This document shows, piece by piece, positions 20,301 through 28,500 of a DNA stretch of 35,819 bases; position 1 is the first letter of the stretch; the number at the start of each line of letters is the position of its first letter. The DNA comes from Mnemiopsis leidyi (Eukaryota; Ctenophora; Tentaculata; Lobata; Bolinopsidae): positions 13,322-49,140 of the forward strand of contig JH154732.1 of the NCBI GenBank assembly GCA_000226015.1. The letters run 5' to 3'. The position numbers and the translations under genes were made by a program. The notes beneath the pieces were generated by a model. That model saw nothing but the letters and a program-made list of their open reading frames with translations, ran no database searches and had not been told where the DNA came from.

Positions 20301-22474
20301 CTGGCTAAGAAAAGACAAACTGCTCCGATAACTTGGAGTTCGTCTCGGGGGGAGGTCACCTGAGGGAGTTACGTCCTAAGTCCACAAAGTAAACATTTTA
20401 ATAACTACTGTTAAGGTGGGTGTTACTTTGGAAGGAAAAAAGGCTAACTAACAGACGATTAAAAGGCTGGAGTAAAGAATTTCTTAAAATTGAGTATACT
20501 TAGGGTTGAGTCTTATGCTGGATGATTCGGAATAAAGAGGTCGTGTGATTGGTCGTAAAATGTTTTAGGGCAAACCGGTTAAGACAAGAACTTTCCGAGA
20601 AAATTTGGTAGGTAGTTATACAAAATTTACTTACGGCAGAAGTTTTTGTAATAATTCTTAATAATTTAGAGATTAAATCAAAAGGGAGTAAATAATAATG
20701 AGGTTGGTACTAACGGTAGCCTCAGAAAGGTATCTGTCCAGAATGTTAACAGCGTGTGGTAAAACTCCTTCTTCGCACACATCAGATATCTGAAATGTAG
20801 TGGGTTGATATTCCGATAATCTCGTAATCACATTAACGGAAGTTCCGTTCGACTTTGTATGCGATAGGGACAAGAAATGAGGAATGAATTATGCTCGATA
20901 ATTTACTGCGGAACGAGGCTTTGCTGTTAACGAGGCTTTGTCTTAACCAAAGCCATCATAAGATCATGGATTTTTATGGTTCGAACTAACTCTCAGTCCA
21001 AGTATGCAGGTTCTATGGAATCCTCTAAACTTCCTACGTTAGCTACATTTACTTAATCGTTAAATGGCAGGGTGCAGTACAAAGGTTTGACAGCTAACGC
21101 ATCATGTCAACCAATGCATCCAGAGAAACCACAACTTCGAAATGTTTCGGTGACAATTTTTAAAATTCCTCAAACGTCATCATACTTATACGTATGTGTT
21201 CTAGAGAGTGGAATGACTTTTAACCATGGTATGGAAAGAAATTTTGCTGGACGGCTTTCTTTTCTGATGGCTGTTAAACACAATATTTCGGTTTGAGATT
21301 ATCAGAAGACAGGACGTAAGTCGGTGGCGAATGACGGTAAACTCATTAGTTGGCATCCAATTTTAAGATAAGTACAGATGTTTTTAGATTAGGCAGCTTG
21401 CCGGCCGGCCCGAACAAGTGTTACGGTTATACCAACCTCGAGTCAGGCCAGCTCAAACCTCACACAAATCTTATTACTTCGTAATTTCAGTAAAAAAGGG
21501 GCATGTCAGGCTTGATAAGATTGTGTGAACCTTATCGAAGTAAGCCAGTGGTCCACGGAGAAATCACGTCATGGACATGTTTTACTTTCCGACCTCTGTT
21601 CCTGTAAGCTTCACCACTAAATTATTATACACAAATATTCTTGATTTCGTGATTCCCAGCCGATAAATATGATCGCAATCTCATTCCTGTAATACAGCAT
21701 ACTAAAAGCATTCCACTCTCATTGTGCATTAGAACGCATGAGGAGGCCGAAACATAGCCACCCATGTACAATGTAATTACAGAGGGGAACGTTCAAATGA
21801 GCTCCTCTATATTTTCAGTGTCACACCGTTGAGAAGAACGAAATAGGACAATGTCCCTTCATAGAAATAAAACATCCCCACAGCTAGTGAAGTGACGAAA
21901 GCACTTAAGTGAATAGAGCCTGGTCCTCAAACCAGATGTGATGATGACGCAAGTGAGCATTTCGTAATCTTTGATTCGATCTAGTTTTACCGGGCTTTTC
22001 TCGTAGCGGGGTAAAATAATATGTTGTCGTAGAAGGAAGTCAAAATGGTGTTCTTGAATTATCGGTGTACATGAGGTTCCTCCAAGATCGCTGTTAAGAA
22101 TTCGAAATTCGGAATATCAACAATCAAGTTGTGAAATCGATGAACTAATGAAGTGACGTTTGAGTGCGGGCGTGGATCAAGTGAGCACTTTGTTAAAGAA
22201 CTAGCGACATCGAACAGCTGGCAGCAACAAAGAAAGAGTACAAAGCAAAGTCCAGCTTTTAACGACAAACCTCAAACATCCATTCCGTAAGTTGCTTCCT
22301 CATCTCTATTGTGAAACTATTTTTCTGGGTTAGCTCCAGATATTTCGGATTCGGTTCATAGAACTTGCTGACTCTTATCAAGTTGTTCAGTGTCTTGGGG
22401 TCATCTATATTACATCCGTCTGGAGCAGCACGCCGGGGTACGTAATTCTCAAATCCAGACTCATAACAAAACAT
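5285..22474 (-). CDS. Cyclin D-like gene A, six-exon model (about 276 aa)
   Basis: This is a G1 cyclin of the D type. By family knowledge these bind CDK4/6 in the nucleus, promote Rb phosphorylation and drive entry into S phase. Exons on the minus strand are 22474-22271, 20789-20715, 20359-20219, 9872-9713, 5807-5668 and 5395-5285. Introns start GT and end AG, and the phases join without a frame break (0,0,0,1,0). Visible motifs in order are MFCYE at the N-terminus, MRKQLTEWMFE (hydrophobic-patch helix), CEEGVLPHAVNILDRYL, FLASKLRENEP (CDK-contact Lys), WELRILNVLNWD (conserved Glu) with PHDLLDHFL, then a second box with GCLYDAIFALGSK. The length fits D cyclins (289-295 aa in vertebrates). The C-terminal tail is short and shows no Thr-Pro degron. 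Splice sites are inferred by eye; exons 2-5 are the firmest, the start codon and last exon less so. Confidence 0.85.
5668..5807 (-). CDS. Cyclin D gene A, exon 5 (C-terminal cyclin box)
   Basis: 140 bp from acceptor GTTTTTCAG to a weak donor AAG/GTTCGA; enters in phase 1 and leaves in phase 0. It encodes YMFLPHSSTMMATGCLYDAI, then FALGSKYMDLRRSLPDLMSS and FVDINK. This matches the D-cyclin second-box helices ('SNPPSMVAAGSVVAAV' in human). The gene B exon 5 has exactly the same length and phases and is 29 of 46 residues identical, with identity concentrated in the first half. Confidence 0.85.
6032..6138 (-). repeat. tRNA-like sequence (tRNA-derived retroposon) with triplicated 15-mer
   Basis: The minus strand has a pol III A-box-like TGGTGTAGTGG and a perfect B box GGTTCGATTCC. 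The ends, GGGTTGGCGG and CCGCCAATCC, pair over 10 bp with one G-T. The start resembles tRNA-Gly (GTTGG-GGTGTAGTGG). Two extra copies of the 15-mer TTGGTGGTGTAGTGG (one differs by C) lengthen the 5' part by 30 bp; without them the element is 77 bp. The anticodon arm does not fold cleanly, there are about seven extra bases after the T arm and no anticodon can be assigned, so it is unlikely to be a working tRNA. The 10-bp direct repeat tgcccttagc at 6011-6020 and 6160-6169 looks like a target-site duplication, supporting insertion as a retroposon. Confidence 0.6.
8610..8656. repeat. Imperfect inverted repeat (17-bp arms)
   Basis: AATCATGACCAAAGCAC (8610-8626) pairs with GTGTTTTGGCCATGATT (8640-8656) with two mismatches across a 13-bp loop. 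It sits just before the 42-bp minisatellite and may be a relic of a small foldback element. Confidence 0.6.
8703..8920. repeat. 42-bp minisatellite, five copies
   Basis: Five head-to-tail copies of a 42-bp unit starting near 8703, 8745, 8787, 8829 and 8871, each containing AGCAAGGCTGGAAGAAATCA and GGATCTACCTG. The copies differ at few positions (TTGG to CTCGG, AGGC to AGAC, GGAAG to GGAGG). Because 42 is a multiple of 3, two plus-strand frames stay open through the array, which produces 14-residue repeat peptides that need not be real. It lies in intron 4 of cyclin gene A. Confidence 0.9.
9713..9872 (-). CDS. Cyclin D gene A, exon 4 (end of first box, start of second)
   Basis: 160 bp from acceptor ATCTTCAG to donor GTAGAT; enters in phase 0 and leaves in phase 1. 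It begins SWELRILNVLNWD, then PHDLLDHFLHRLPVPEAVKN, and ends HARTLINMCCT. WELRILNVLNWD aligns without gaps to D1 'MELLLVNKLKWN', keeping the CDK-contact Glu, and PHDLLDHFL aligns to 'PHDFIEHFL'. The trailing G joins AG of exon 5 to give Glu. Bases 9737-9872 plus 23 bp of the preceding intron are identical to the gene B copy at 28955-29113. Confidence 0.9.
10460..10586. repeat. 15-bp minisatellite
   Basis: About eight degenerate copies of a 15-bp unit resembling GTATAGTTACAGATC, interrupted once by about 6 bp. The last three copies are the most alike, suggesting recent growth at that end. The period again keeps a plus-strand frame open with a five-residue IVTD(R/L/H) repeat. It lies in intron 3 of gene A. 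Confidence 0.8.
11440..11500 (+). promoter_or_regulatory. Two CCAAT boxes and a CACGTG
   Basis: GACCAATCAC near 11440, ACCAATCAAA near 11471 and GTCACGTGAT near 11492 fall within 60 bp. NF-Y and USF-type sites in this arrangement suggest a regulatory element within intron 3 of gene A. Confidence 0.3.
13264..13290 (+). promoter_or_regulatory. RFX X-box plus inverted CCAAT
   Basis: GTGACCATGGTAAC at 13264-13277 fits the RFX X-box consensus GTNRCC-N2-RGYAAC exactly. ATTGG (inverted CCAAT, NF-Y) follows at 13286-13290. The paired arrangement is typical of promoters. It lies inside intron 3 of gene A; no convincing nested coding exon follows. Confidence 0.45.
14068..14110 (+). promoter_or_regulatory. 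E-box, X-box and CCAAT cluster
   Basis: Within 43 bp are CACGTG (14068), an X-box GTTACCTGGTAAC (GTNRCC-N1-RGYAAC, near 14088-14100), and GACCAATCAG. A GTCACGTGAC palindrome follows at 14213-14222. The ACCAATCAGGG word recurs near 31711 after GGTG. Possibly an alternative or nested promoter; no transcript can be shown from sequence. Confidence 0.4.
17041..17130. repeat. 18-bp minisatellite with alternating variants
   Basis: Five units of ACACTGAAGTGAG(G/C)TGGT at 17041, 17059, 17077, 17095 and 17113. GAGGTGG and GAGCTGG alternate, so the real duplication unit is 36 bp. The last unit is diverged. It lies in intron 3 of gene A. Confidence 0.85.
17625..17704. repeat. AT-rich inverted repeat, possible MITE-like foldback
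   Basis: The arms AAAATTTT...ACTTATTCTAAGTT and AACTTAGAATAAGT...AAAATTTT are inverted, with a perfect 14-bp core and matching AAAATTTT ends. They face each other across about 20 bp. No terminal target-site duplication is clear. Confidence 0.55.
17730..17752. repeat. 23-bp palindrome with two CRE-like ends
   Basis: GACGTCATAAA and TTTATGACGTC are perfect inverted arms around a single central base. Each end carries a 7-of-8 match to the CREB/ATF site TGACGTCA. It lies 26 bp after the AT-rich foldback at 17625-17704, so both may belong to one element. Confidence 0.65.
19577..19638. repeat. Interrupted hairpin
   Basis: AGATAGTA followed by GTTTATCGT on the left pairs with ACGATAAAC and TACTATCT on the right. 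The right arm has an 8-base bulge and the loop is about 20 bp. It lies in intron 3 of gene A with no coding around it. Confidence 0.5.
20219..20359 (-). CDS. Cyclin D gene A, exon 3 (CDK-contact segment)
   Basis: 47 codons between the acceptor CTCCCTCAG and the strong donor GTATGT, phase 0 at both ends. It contains DELQVIGAVCLFLASKLREN, the counterpart of the D1 'LQLLGATCMFVASKMKE' segment. The Lys in ASK matches D1 Lys112, which contacts the CDK. The exon ends in SYTSKEVR just before the helix that exon 4 encodes. A 10.3-kb intron follows, by far the longest in the gene. Confidence 0.9.
20715..20789 (-). CDS. Cyclin D gene A, exon 2
   Basis: 25 codons between the acceptor TACATTTCAG and the donor GTTAGT, phase 0 at both ends. 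It encodes the cyclin-box segment ISDVCEEGVLPHAVNILDRY followed by LSEAT, matching the D-cyclin segment 'CEEEVFPLAMNYLDRFLS'. The WM(F/L)E-to-CEEG spacing is two residues shorter than in human D1. It lies between exon 1 (intron about 1.5 kb) and exon 3 (intron about 355 bp). Confidence 0.88.
20790..22270 (-). other. Intron 1 of cyclin gene A
   Basis: About 1.5 kb from GTTTGT to TTTCAG. No coding exon or named repeat was seen in it. Confidence 0.7.
22271..22474 (-). CDS. Cyclin D gene A, exon 1 (N-terminus and start of cyclin box)
   Basis: 68 codons starting at the ATG of MFCYESG and ending in WMFE, followed by GTTTGT as donor (phase 0). I chose this ATG because the protein then aligns with the vertebrate D2 start: Cys-x-Glu near residue 3-5, an RRA-PD segment near residues 14-19, then a DDP/LNNL segment matching the D-cyclin 'DDRVLQNLL' region. 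The helix MRKQLTEWMFE near residues 58-68 is the MRAIL-type docking helix. The frame stays open upstream to 22543 without another ATG, so an extended N-terminus encoded partly by another exon is possible: a GGGGTAAGTG donor-like site lies immediately upstream, near 22540-22548. The Kozak context is weak (TCG before ATG). Confidence 0.8.
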
Positions 22475-22494
22475 CGACAATTGGGGTACTATGT

Positions 22495-22515
22495 TTAGAC
22501 GGCGTGGGAGCACAT
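22495..22515 (-). promoter_or_regulatory. Possible short upstream ORF before the gene A start
   Basis: A 6-codon frame with its own stop lies 20 bp upstream of the proposed start ATG and out of frame with it. It would be translated only if the 5' UTR is unspliced here, since the ATG follows a TTTCCAG that could serve as an acceptor. An upstream ORF this close could lower translation of the cyclin. Confidence 0.25.
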
Positions 22516-22544
22516 CTGGAAACGTTGGAATTGGTAGAGACACT

Positions 22545-22700
22545 TACCCCAGGCGAAGGCGAGCGCTCGATTTCAAGATAGATTGTGGTGGATAAAACTT
22601 AACTTGCGCGCGGCGTACTCAGTACTTGAATACTAGACTGCATGAATCATGAATTGTTTATGTTATCGAAAATGCTATCAGCGCGCGCAGATGCTTTAAA
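22545..22700 (-). promoter_or_regulatory. Candidate promoter / 5' UTR zone of cyclin gene A
   Basis: Immediately upstream of exon 1 are two clusters of CGCG dinucleotides (TTGCGCGCGGCG near 22605-22614 and GCGCGCGC near 22681-22688) in otherwise AT-rich sequence, plus GAGCGCTCG at 22561-22569. I see no TATA box at a clear distance and no perfect E2F site. The call rests on position and local CpG density only. Confidence 0.3.
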
Positions 22701-25453
22701 ATTCTTTTTACAAGAATATTTGTTCGTTACTAATTCATAATGTGACTTTTAGTCGAACTTAAAGTTATTCGAAATCATTTGGAAACTATGTGTGATTCTA
22801 TAATTCATTGTGCAACTACAATTGCTAAGACAACAATTTGGTTAAGGTTTTGAAAACGGCTTGTACTTGTAAATTGTATGTTTGATGCTGTATGCGTACG
22901 CCGTACGGCTTGCGGTAGGCGTATCCTAATCCACACGTCAAGTACAAGTACATCGTGCAGTACTAATAGTAATAGTAAATTAATATTATTAATACTATTA
23001 GACAATGATACCATCACTCATTAAGTCAAAATGTCATTGATCAGGAGTAAGCATTAAACCGAAATGCTTCCAGCTTCTCTTTTACTTTTTAAAGTTATGT
23101 TTATGATTATATTCATAAATTCATCATACTTATAGTTATAAATACATTACCTCCAGTCTCCACGCACAATTTGTGCTTAAAGTTATACTTATAGTCTCAT
23201 AAAGGCATCGCACTTGTATAGTATGCCGCTACAGAATGAGTGATAATACCAGCAAGGCAGAATTTCATATTTAAGGATTCAGGATCAATTCTCTAAGCAG
23301 TTCATCAGTATCATGTCAAATTGTTGCAGTATGTTATTGTTAAATTGAACGTCGAGATGCTAATACTGATACAGTAGTAGTTTTGAGTTTATCTTTTGTA
23401 GTTTTGGATTTACCTACGGCTACAGCTTGAATTATTTTAATACTTTTTGGGTGCACCCTCATTAATGTGCGAAATGACGACATAGTCTAATGACGACTAG
23501 CATGGAGTTAGACTATAGCTCATAGCTATGATTTGCGCACCTGGTTAGGTTAAGCTATGATAGATAAACCTTAAAGGGCGGTGGTTGACAATTGTCGCAC
23601 TTAACTGAAATTCAACTTAATTTACACTTACAGCAAGGTGCTAATACTTAACTTAAACTTAAACTTGATGCCGACATATAGCGTAACCTCTTGTAGTATG
23701 GTAGTTTTTACTCACAACTTTCTGACACAAGTAGTCCACTACTGCCATTTGAAAAATGGGACCAAGGCTCATATTTCAGTGTAAAGTTATCACTTATCAT
23801 GGCCATGGCAAGAAAACTTAAACATCGCTTATTTTCAACACCGTATGGTCAACACATTTTAGTGTCGAAAACGGAATATTAATAATCTCATAGCTTCATT
23901 GAACCTTAAAGTATAACTATGAACTATAAGGTAAAAATTGAAAATAATACTCGGAGATAACTCCAGAGATAATGTTTTGTGAATTTCAGGAAGCTAAGCG
24001 CATTTTCGATTATCAGCATCACATACCACCACGAAGAAGCTACGGCCGAGAACCTCACTCGGGGAGCGCTTATAACGGTAGACTGAGACAGTTTCAAAGT
24101 TTGTCAAGAGAAATAGTCGTGCTGTAGTACCTAGACACGCCACCTGTCTTTACCGCTCTAGCTCAAACCGACGATAATTCAATGTCGAGCTGAAGAGGAG
24201 GGTACTCGGGACAGTTTTCCTGTCTCCTGCTTCGCACCCATACAGACTCGACAATATCACTCGTTTGAAATGTGATTAGAAACTTTAACTAAGCTATTTA
24301 TAGAACGTTTGCTGGATTTAGAGGTTCAAATTATGCTGGTATGAAACAATAAAATCACGTGGTTGGTGGGAAATGAATTGGAACAAATTCAAAATTTACA
24401 TTTCAATAGACTATTTCTTTCTTTGGTCATCTTCATTGCTAAGTCACTATGTTAAATTAGATAACAATCCAATGTTCAAGATCAGCGGCAATGTGCTCTC
24501 ACTGTATTTGGTCTTAGCCCACTATCAAATCTGCCATTCCATGGAGTGTTTCACTGTACCACTATCACTAAAAATGCATTCACTAACATCAAAACAAATT
24601 GAAAAAACTGTATATCAAGGCTTTCATAAATTAAGGAGTTAAAAATTTACTATAAATTTCACATTATGTGTTTTTTATCAGCATATTATCATTTGCTATT
24701 TTTTTCCTTATTTACTATTTTTCTCCAAATGTTTCTTAAGATCAATCACCGAAAAAAAGAACACTAAAAATCTCAGAAAAACACAATTAGCACATCCCCT
24801 CAACTATCACTCCCACGGACAGTAGAAATGGAGAGTAGAAACATGGCGGTTACTCAGTGCGGTAGTGGTACGTATAATGCGGTAAATAAGCTACCCAACC
24901 ACCTCAGCAAGCAGCGTACGTTGACACAAGGCCGTCATCACTAGCGGGAACTGCAAGGGAAACTCCACCTCGACGAGGTGACACGTGCTCAGAAAATTAG
25001 AAGAAATGAGCTCTGCTTTTAGCGCTAAGTGAGGTCATGTTAGCTGTTAGCTGTTCTGTTATACTTTTGGTACAATGAACCAAAATGGGGTGTTTAAAAG
25101 GGAGCTGACGAAGACAGTGTTAAATCATATGTTTGAACCAAGGCAACTCGTGGCATTGCAACGCTAGGCCGGCCAAAGCACTGAGTAACCACGAAAAAAG
25201 TTTTTAAATCTTCAAATATTTCATCCTATATCAGTCCATTGACAGAGTCAACGTTTCATCCACTCATCTCACTCTTAGTGAGCTCATTATAACAATATAA
25301 AATTTTCCAACACTTCACCTCGATCCATAGAAAATCTCCTAGGTTTAAAAAAGCAAACAAAATCGTTTAAGTAGATCTACGTACTTGTACGAGTCGTTGC
25401 CATTACTGCCAAATAATTCTGATCACTTAAGTAAATTCTCGACATCAGCGTGA
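22701..25453. other. Spacer between the end of gene B and the 5' end of gene A
   Basis: AT-rich and without a recognisable gene. A plus-strand frame at 24373-24642 (89 codons) starts with ATG but has the composition of random AT-rich sequence. Two CACGTG words occur at 24356 and 24982. Any distal promoter of gene A and the 3' end of gene B transcripts should lie here. Confidence 0.6.
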
Positions 25454-25597
25454 TCAAGCGTTAAGGAAATCTTGCAACGTCTTGATGAGCCCTACAAGCT
25501 GAACGTAGGGAAGAGAAAAAAAAGAAAGGGTGCGCTGTAACCCATCAACAACTTCCCGATTACGATTTGTCATTAACTCCAACGTTGACAGACAAAT
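25454..25597 (-). CDS. Cyclin D gene B, candidate last exon
   Basis: 48 codons including the TGA stop, after a possible acceptor GATATTTTAAG, in phase 0 as exon 5 requires. The peptide begins ICLSTLELMTNRNREVVDGL and ends VGLIKTLQDFLNA. The start can be aligned with the D-cyclin 'DCLRACQEQIEALL' helix (Cys at position 2). It shows little identity with the last exon of gene A, which instead ends in NDFLLRNYEG. No Thr-Pro degron is present. The acceptor is weak and an alternative upstream one (TTTCTCAG) is out of phase, so the boundary is uncertain. Confidence 0.5.
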   Translation of the reverse strand: MCLSTLELMTNRNREVVDGLQRTLSFFSLPYVQLVGLIKTLQDFLNA

Positions 25598-28500
25598 CTT
25601 AAAATATCTCATCCGTCCAATCGCTCTGAGAAACACTTACAATACTGGCAAATATATAACCGGTCGCACCTTCGGGCAGACACTCATTTAAAACACGGTG
25701 CGAACTCATCATTATAATTATAATAAATTAGTGATTATTAAAACGAATTAAAAAATTAAAAAGGTACATGTAACCCTTGTCCTAGAAAGATCGCCCCTGT
25801 AAACAGTACTGGACCCTTGCCATTAAAACAAATACCAAAATAAAATAGTGTTCAATGTGCGCAAATCGCTACGAGCAAGCTGCCCCTTCCACACGTAACC
25901 ATCCCCTTTCTGATATTTAATGGCATATCGTGAAAATGGGATCTAGATATCGGCTACACGATACAGGATATCAGAAGGAGAAAAAGTGGGGAAAGGGTAA
26001 CATGCACTGTTTTCATTTTGCGTGTGGGTGGGATTATTGGCAACTTAGAGCTAAATCATCGAAAAAACCGTTTCTCTTCAAAGCTTCAACTACAATCACC
26101 ATTCCGCACGCCAGCCAACTACGTAACAAGAAATTTTGTTGAGTTGTAACTTAGATTTAAACATTAAAGCGTATAGACAACACACTTTTCTTTACAGTTT
26201 AGTGTTTTATTGTTTTTTTCAATTTTTCCTATGCCTAAATCAACATATTCATATAATATAACCTATCGCAAAACCTGCCTCCCAGCCACGGCGACCAGAT
26301 GCCTGCGCAACTCTCGCGCACAGAGCTCTCTTGGTGCGCGTAGCAGACGGTGAGCTACGTGAAGCAGGAAATTGAACTAATTGCAGAACTATATGGGGTT
26401 TGAGGGTGGGGTAGTTAGGTGTAGAGTTCCTCTATGTTGGTAGGTGTCGAGGAGGAGGGGCTTGAGGTGCGTTTCTCGGAGAATGAGAGGGGCGGAATTT
26501 CGGAGGAGGAGGTTCCCTCGCGCGTACTCTCCATTAACTGCCGGATCTTCGTCACGACACCCTCGAACTCGATCTAGGAGGAATTTTGTTAGGAAAAGGA
26601 GATTAAGGGGTAATAATATGAGGAGAGATTGGAGATTTTTGTGTGTTTTAAGACATAAAGTGTAAATAATGAATATTGAATAATGATGATAGAGATTGTG
26701 ATTTGATAGCGAGTAAGACAATTCCAGATGACAGGTTAAATTACATCACGCACAGAATTATTCTATCCTCAAACACATCATAATGAGTACGTAGATGTTG
26801 GATGTAAGAATTGTAAATATCTTAAATTCAGATGATAGTCTAGTTAGACTTTTCCAACTATATTTAGCTCTTCTCCTTAAACGACCTAGCATCAAAAGTA
26901 CGATTCTTGGGTTTCGCGTTTCCCACGGTCCAGCGTTTTGTTTCTATACATATATCATTACGTGTAAATTCAATTTAAAGCGTTAACATTCAATAAATGG
27001 TTATGTACAGAGCAGTAATGAGATTTCACTACATCCAAGAAGCTCGCGAAGTTCGCTTCAAACACTGTAGTTTCCTATGTGATCTAATAGATCTCGGAGT
27101 CGTCACGCAGCAAGCCAGCCACCCACATAGCCCCTTATATTAACATGGGGAATTAAGTTTTGGGATCGTTAGGCTTTCAGAGGGAGCTTTAGTTGGCCAT
27201 CTGTGTGGATAATGTGGAATGTCTTCAGTGAAACTTGTGTGAATATAAGGAGAAGTCAGCTCTTGAAAGCGTTCATCACGCAGTTCTGTAGTTATGAAAT
27301 AATTTCAATGTTGTGAAGTAAATAGTTTGTAGACCAGTCATTGTCTTATAATAGGCTAGGAGGTGAAATTGGAATCTCCCGAACCGAATTTATCGTCATC
27401 GTTAAACTTAGAGGCACAAGAAAACTCTTAAGCAAGTAAATCTACGATTTTCAGGACAATTAGTAGGTATGACGAGAAGAAACAGAACAAAGTAACCGTT
27501 AAACAACCGTTCAAAAACCGTTCAGTTACACTCACCACGTCAATTTCGACGAACTGTCCCAGCAGTTGAACAACGTTTCCTCTGAGTTCCAGGAATTTAG
27601 AGCCGAGGGCGAATATGGCGTCGTATAGACAGCCAGCAGCCATTATTTTACTGGAGTGGGGTAGGAACATGTACTCTGAAATATAACTTCGTTATTTTAT
27701 TGACAGTTGTAGAAACAACATTCAAACTGATCTGAAAACTTAACAGTCAATTAGAACAATATCACATCATCAAATTCAATAACCCAAAATTCAATGTCAA
27801 TGGTAGTTTGTTGATTTTAAGTAAAATAGCCTTGTAGCCCTCCTAATTCCTATTCCGCAGTTTTAGAGGTAAGAGGATTCTTAAGGGTTAGGATTACCCG
27901 GTGATTTCAAAAATTCAAACGATCTTGAATTCATTCGATCTTTGAGTATTGAGGGTGACTTAGACTATGAATAAGGGTGAAATCATTCAGATAATTACAA
28001 AATACGGGTAATTTGGACGAGAATTTTATTTTTGGTTTATCTTCAATAGAATTTTTAGTCACGTGTACAGGACTCGGAGCGGTGAATGGTGGAGAAGTGA
28101 GTGTTGTTGCACCGTGTGTAGTAAAATTAATGGTAATTAACACTTTGGGGCTAACGTGGAGACCCTCATTGTTTGCAATCAACCACTCTCCGTAACACCG
28201 GCCAATTTAACCAACTGAGAGATGATATTGTATGAAATACCACTCTACCGTATCACTGTGAAATCCTAGCAAATACCACATAAAATATCTGAAATACTGG
28301 AGGACCGTATCACATACCACACACAAACATGACACACATATATATCTACATACAAGACATTTCGAGAGAAGCTTACACCATGAATCGAATTGAGTTGGAG
28401 AATTTGAGTATTGTCGGACGGACCTAAAACTGTGGAATCTGACGAGTGGAATCTGACCATGCTAATGTGATGGCACGAACACAGATAAGGAGTTACGTAG

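Noticed and set aside
26444-26665. Arg-rich plus-strand peptide resembling a nucleic-acid-binding tail
   Set aside because: The Arg content follows from the local CG and purine-rich composition, and the opposite strand is also open; no domain is visible.
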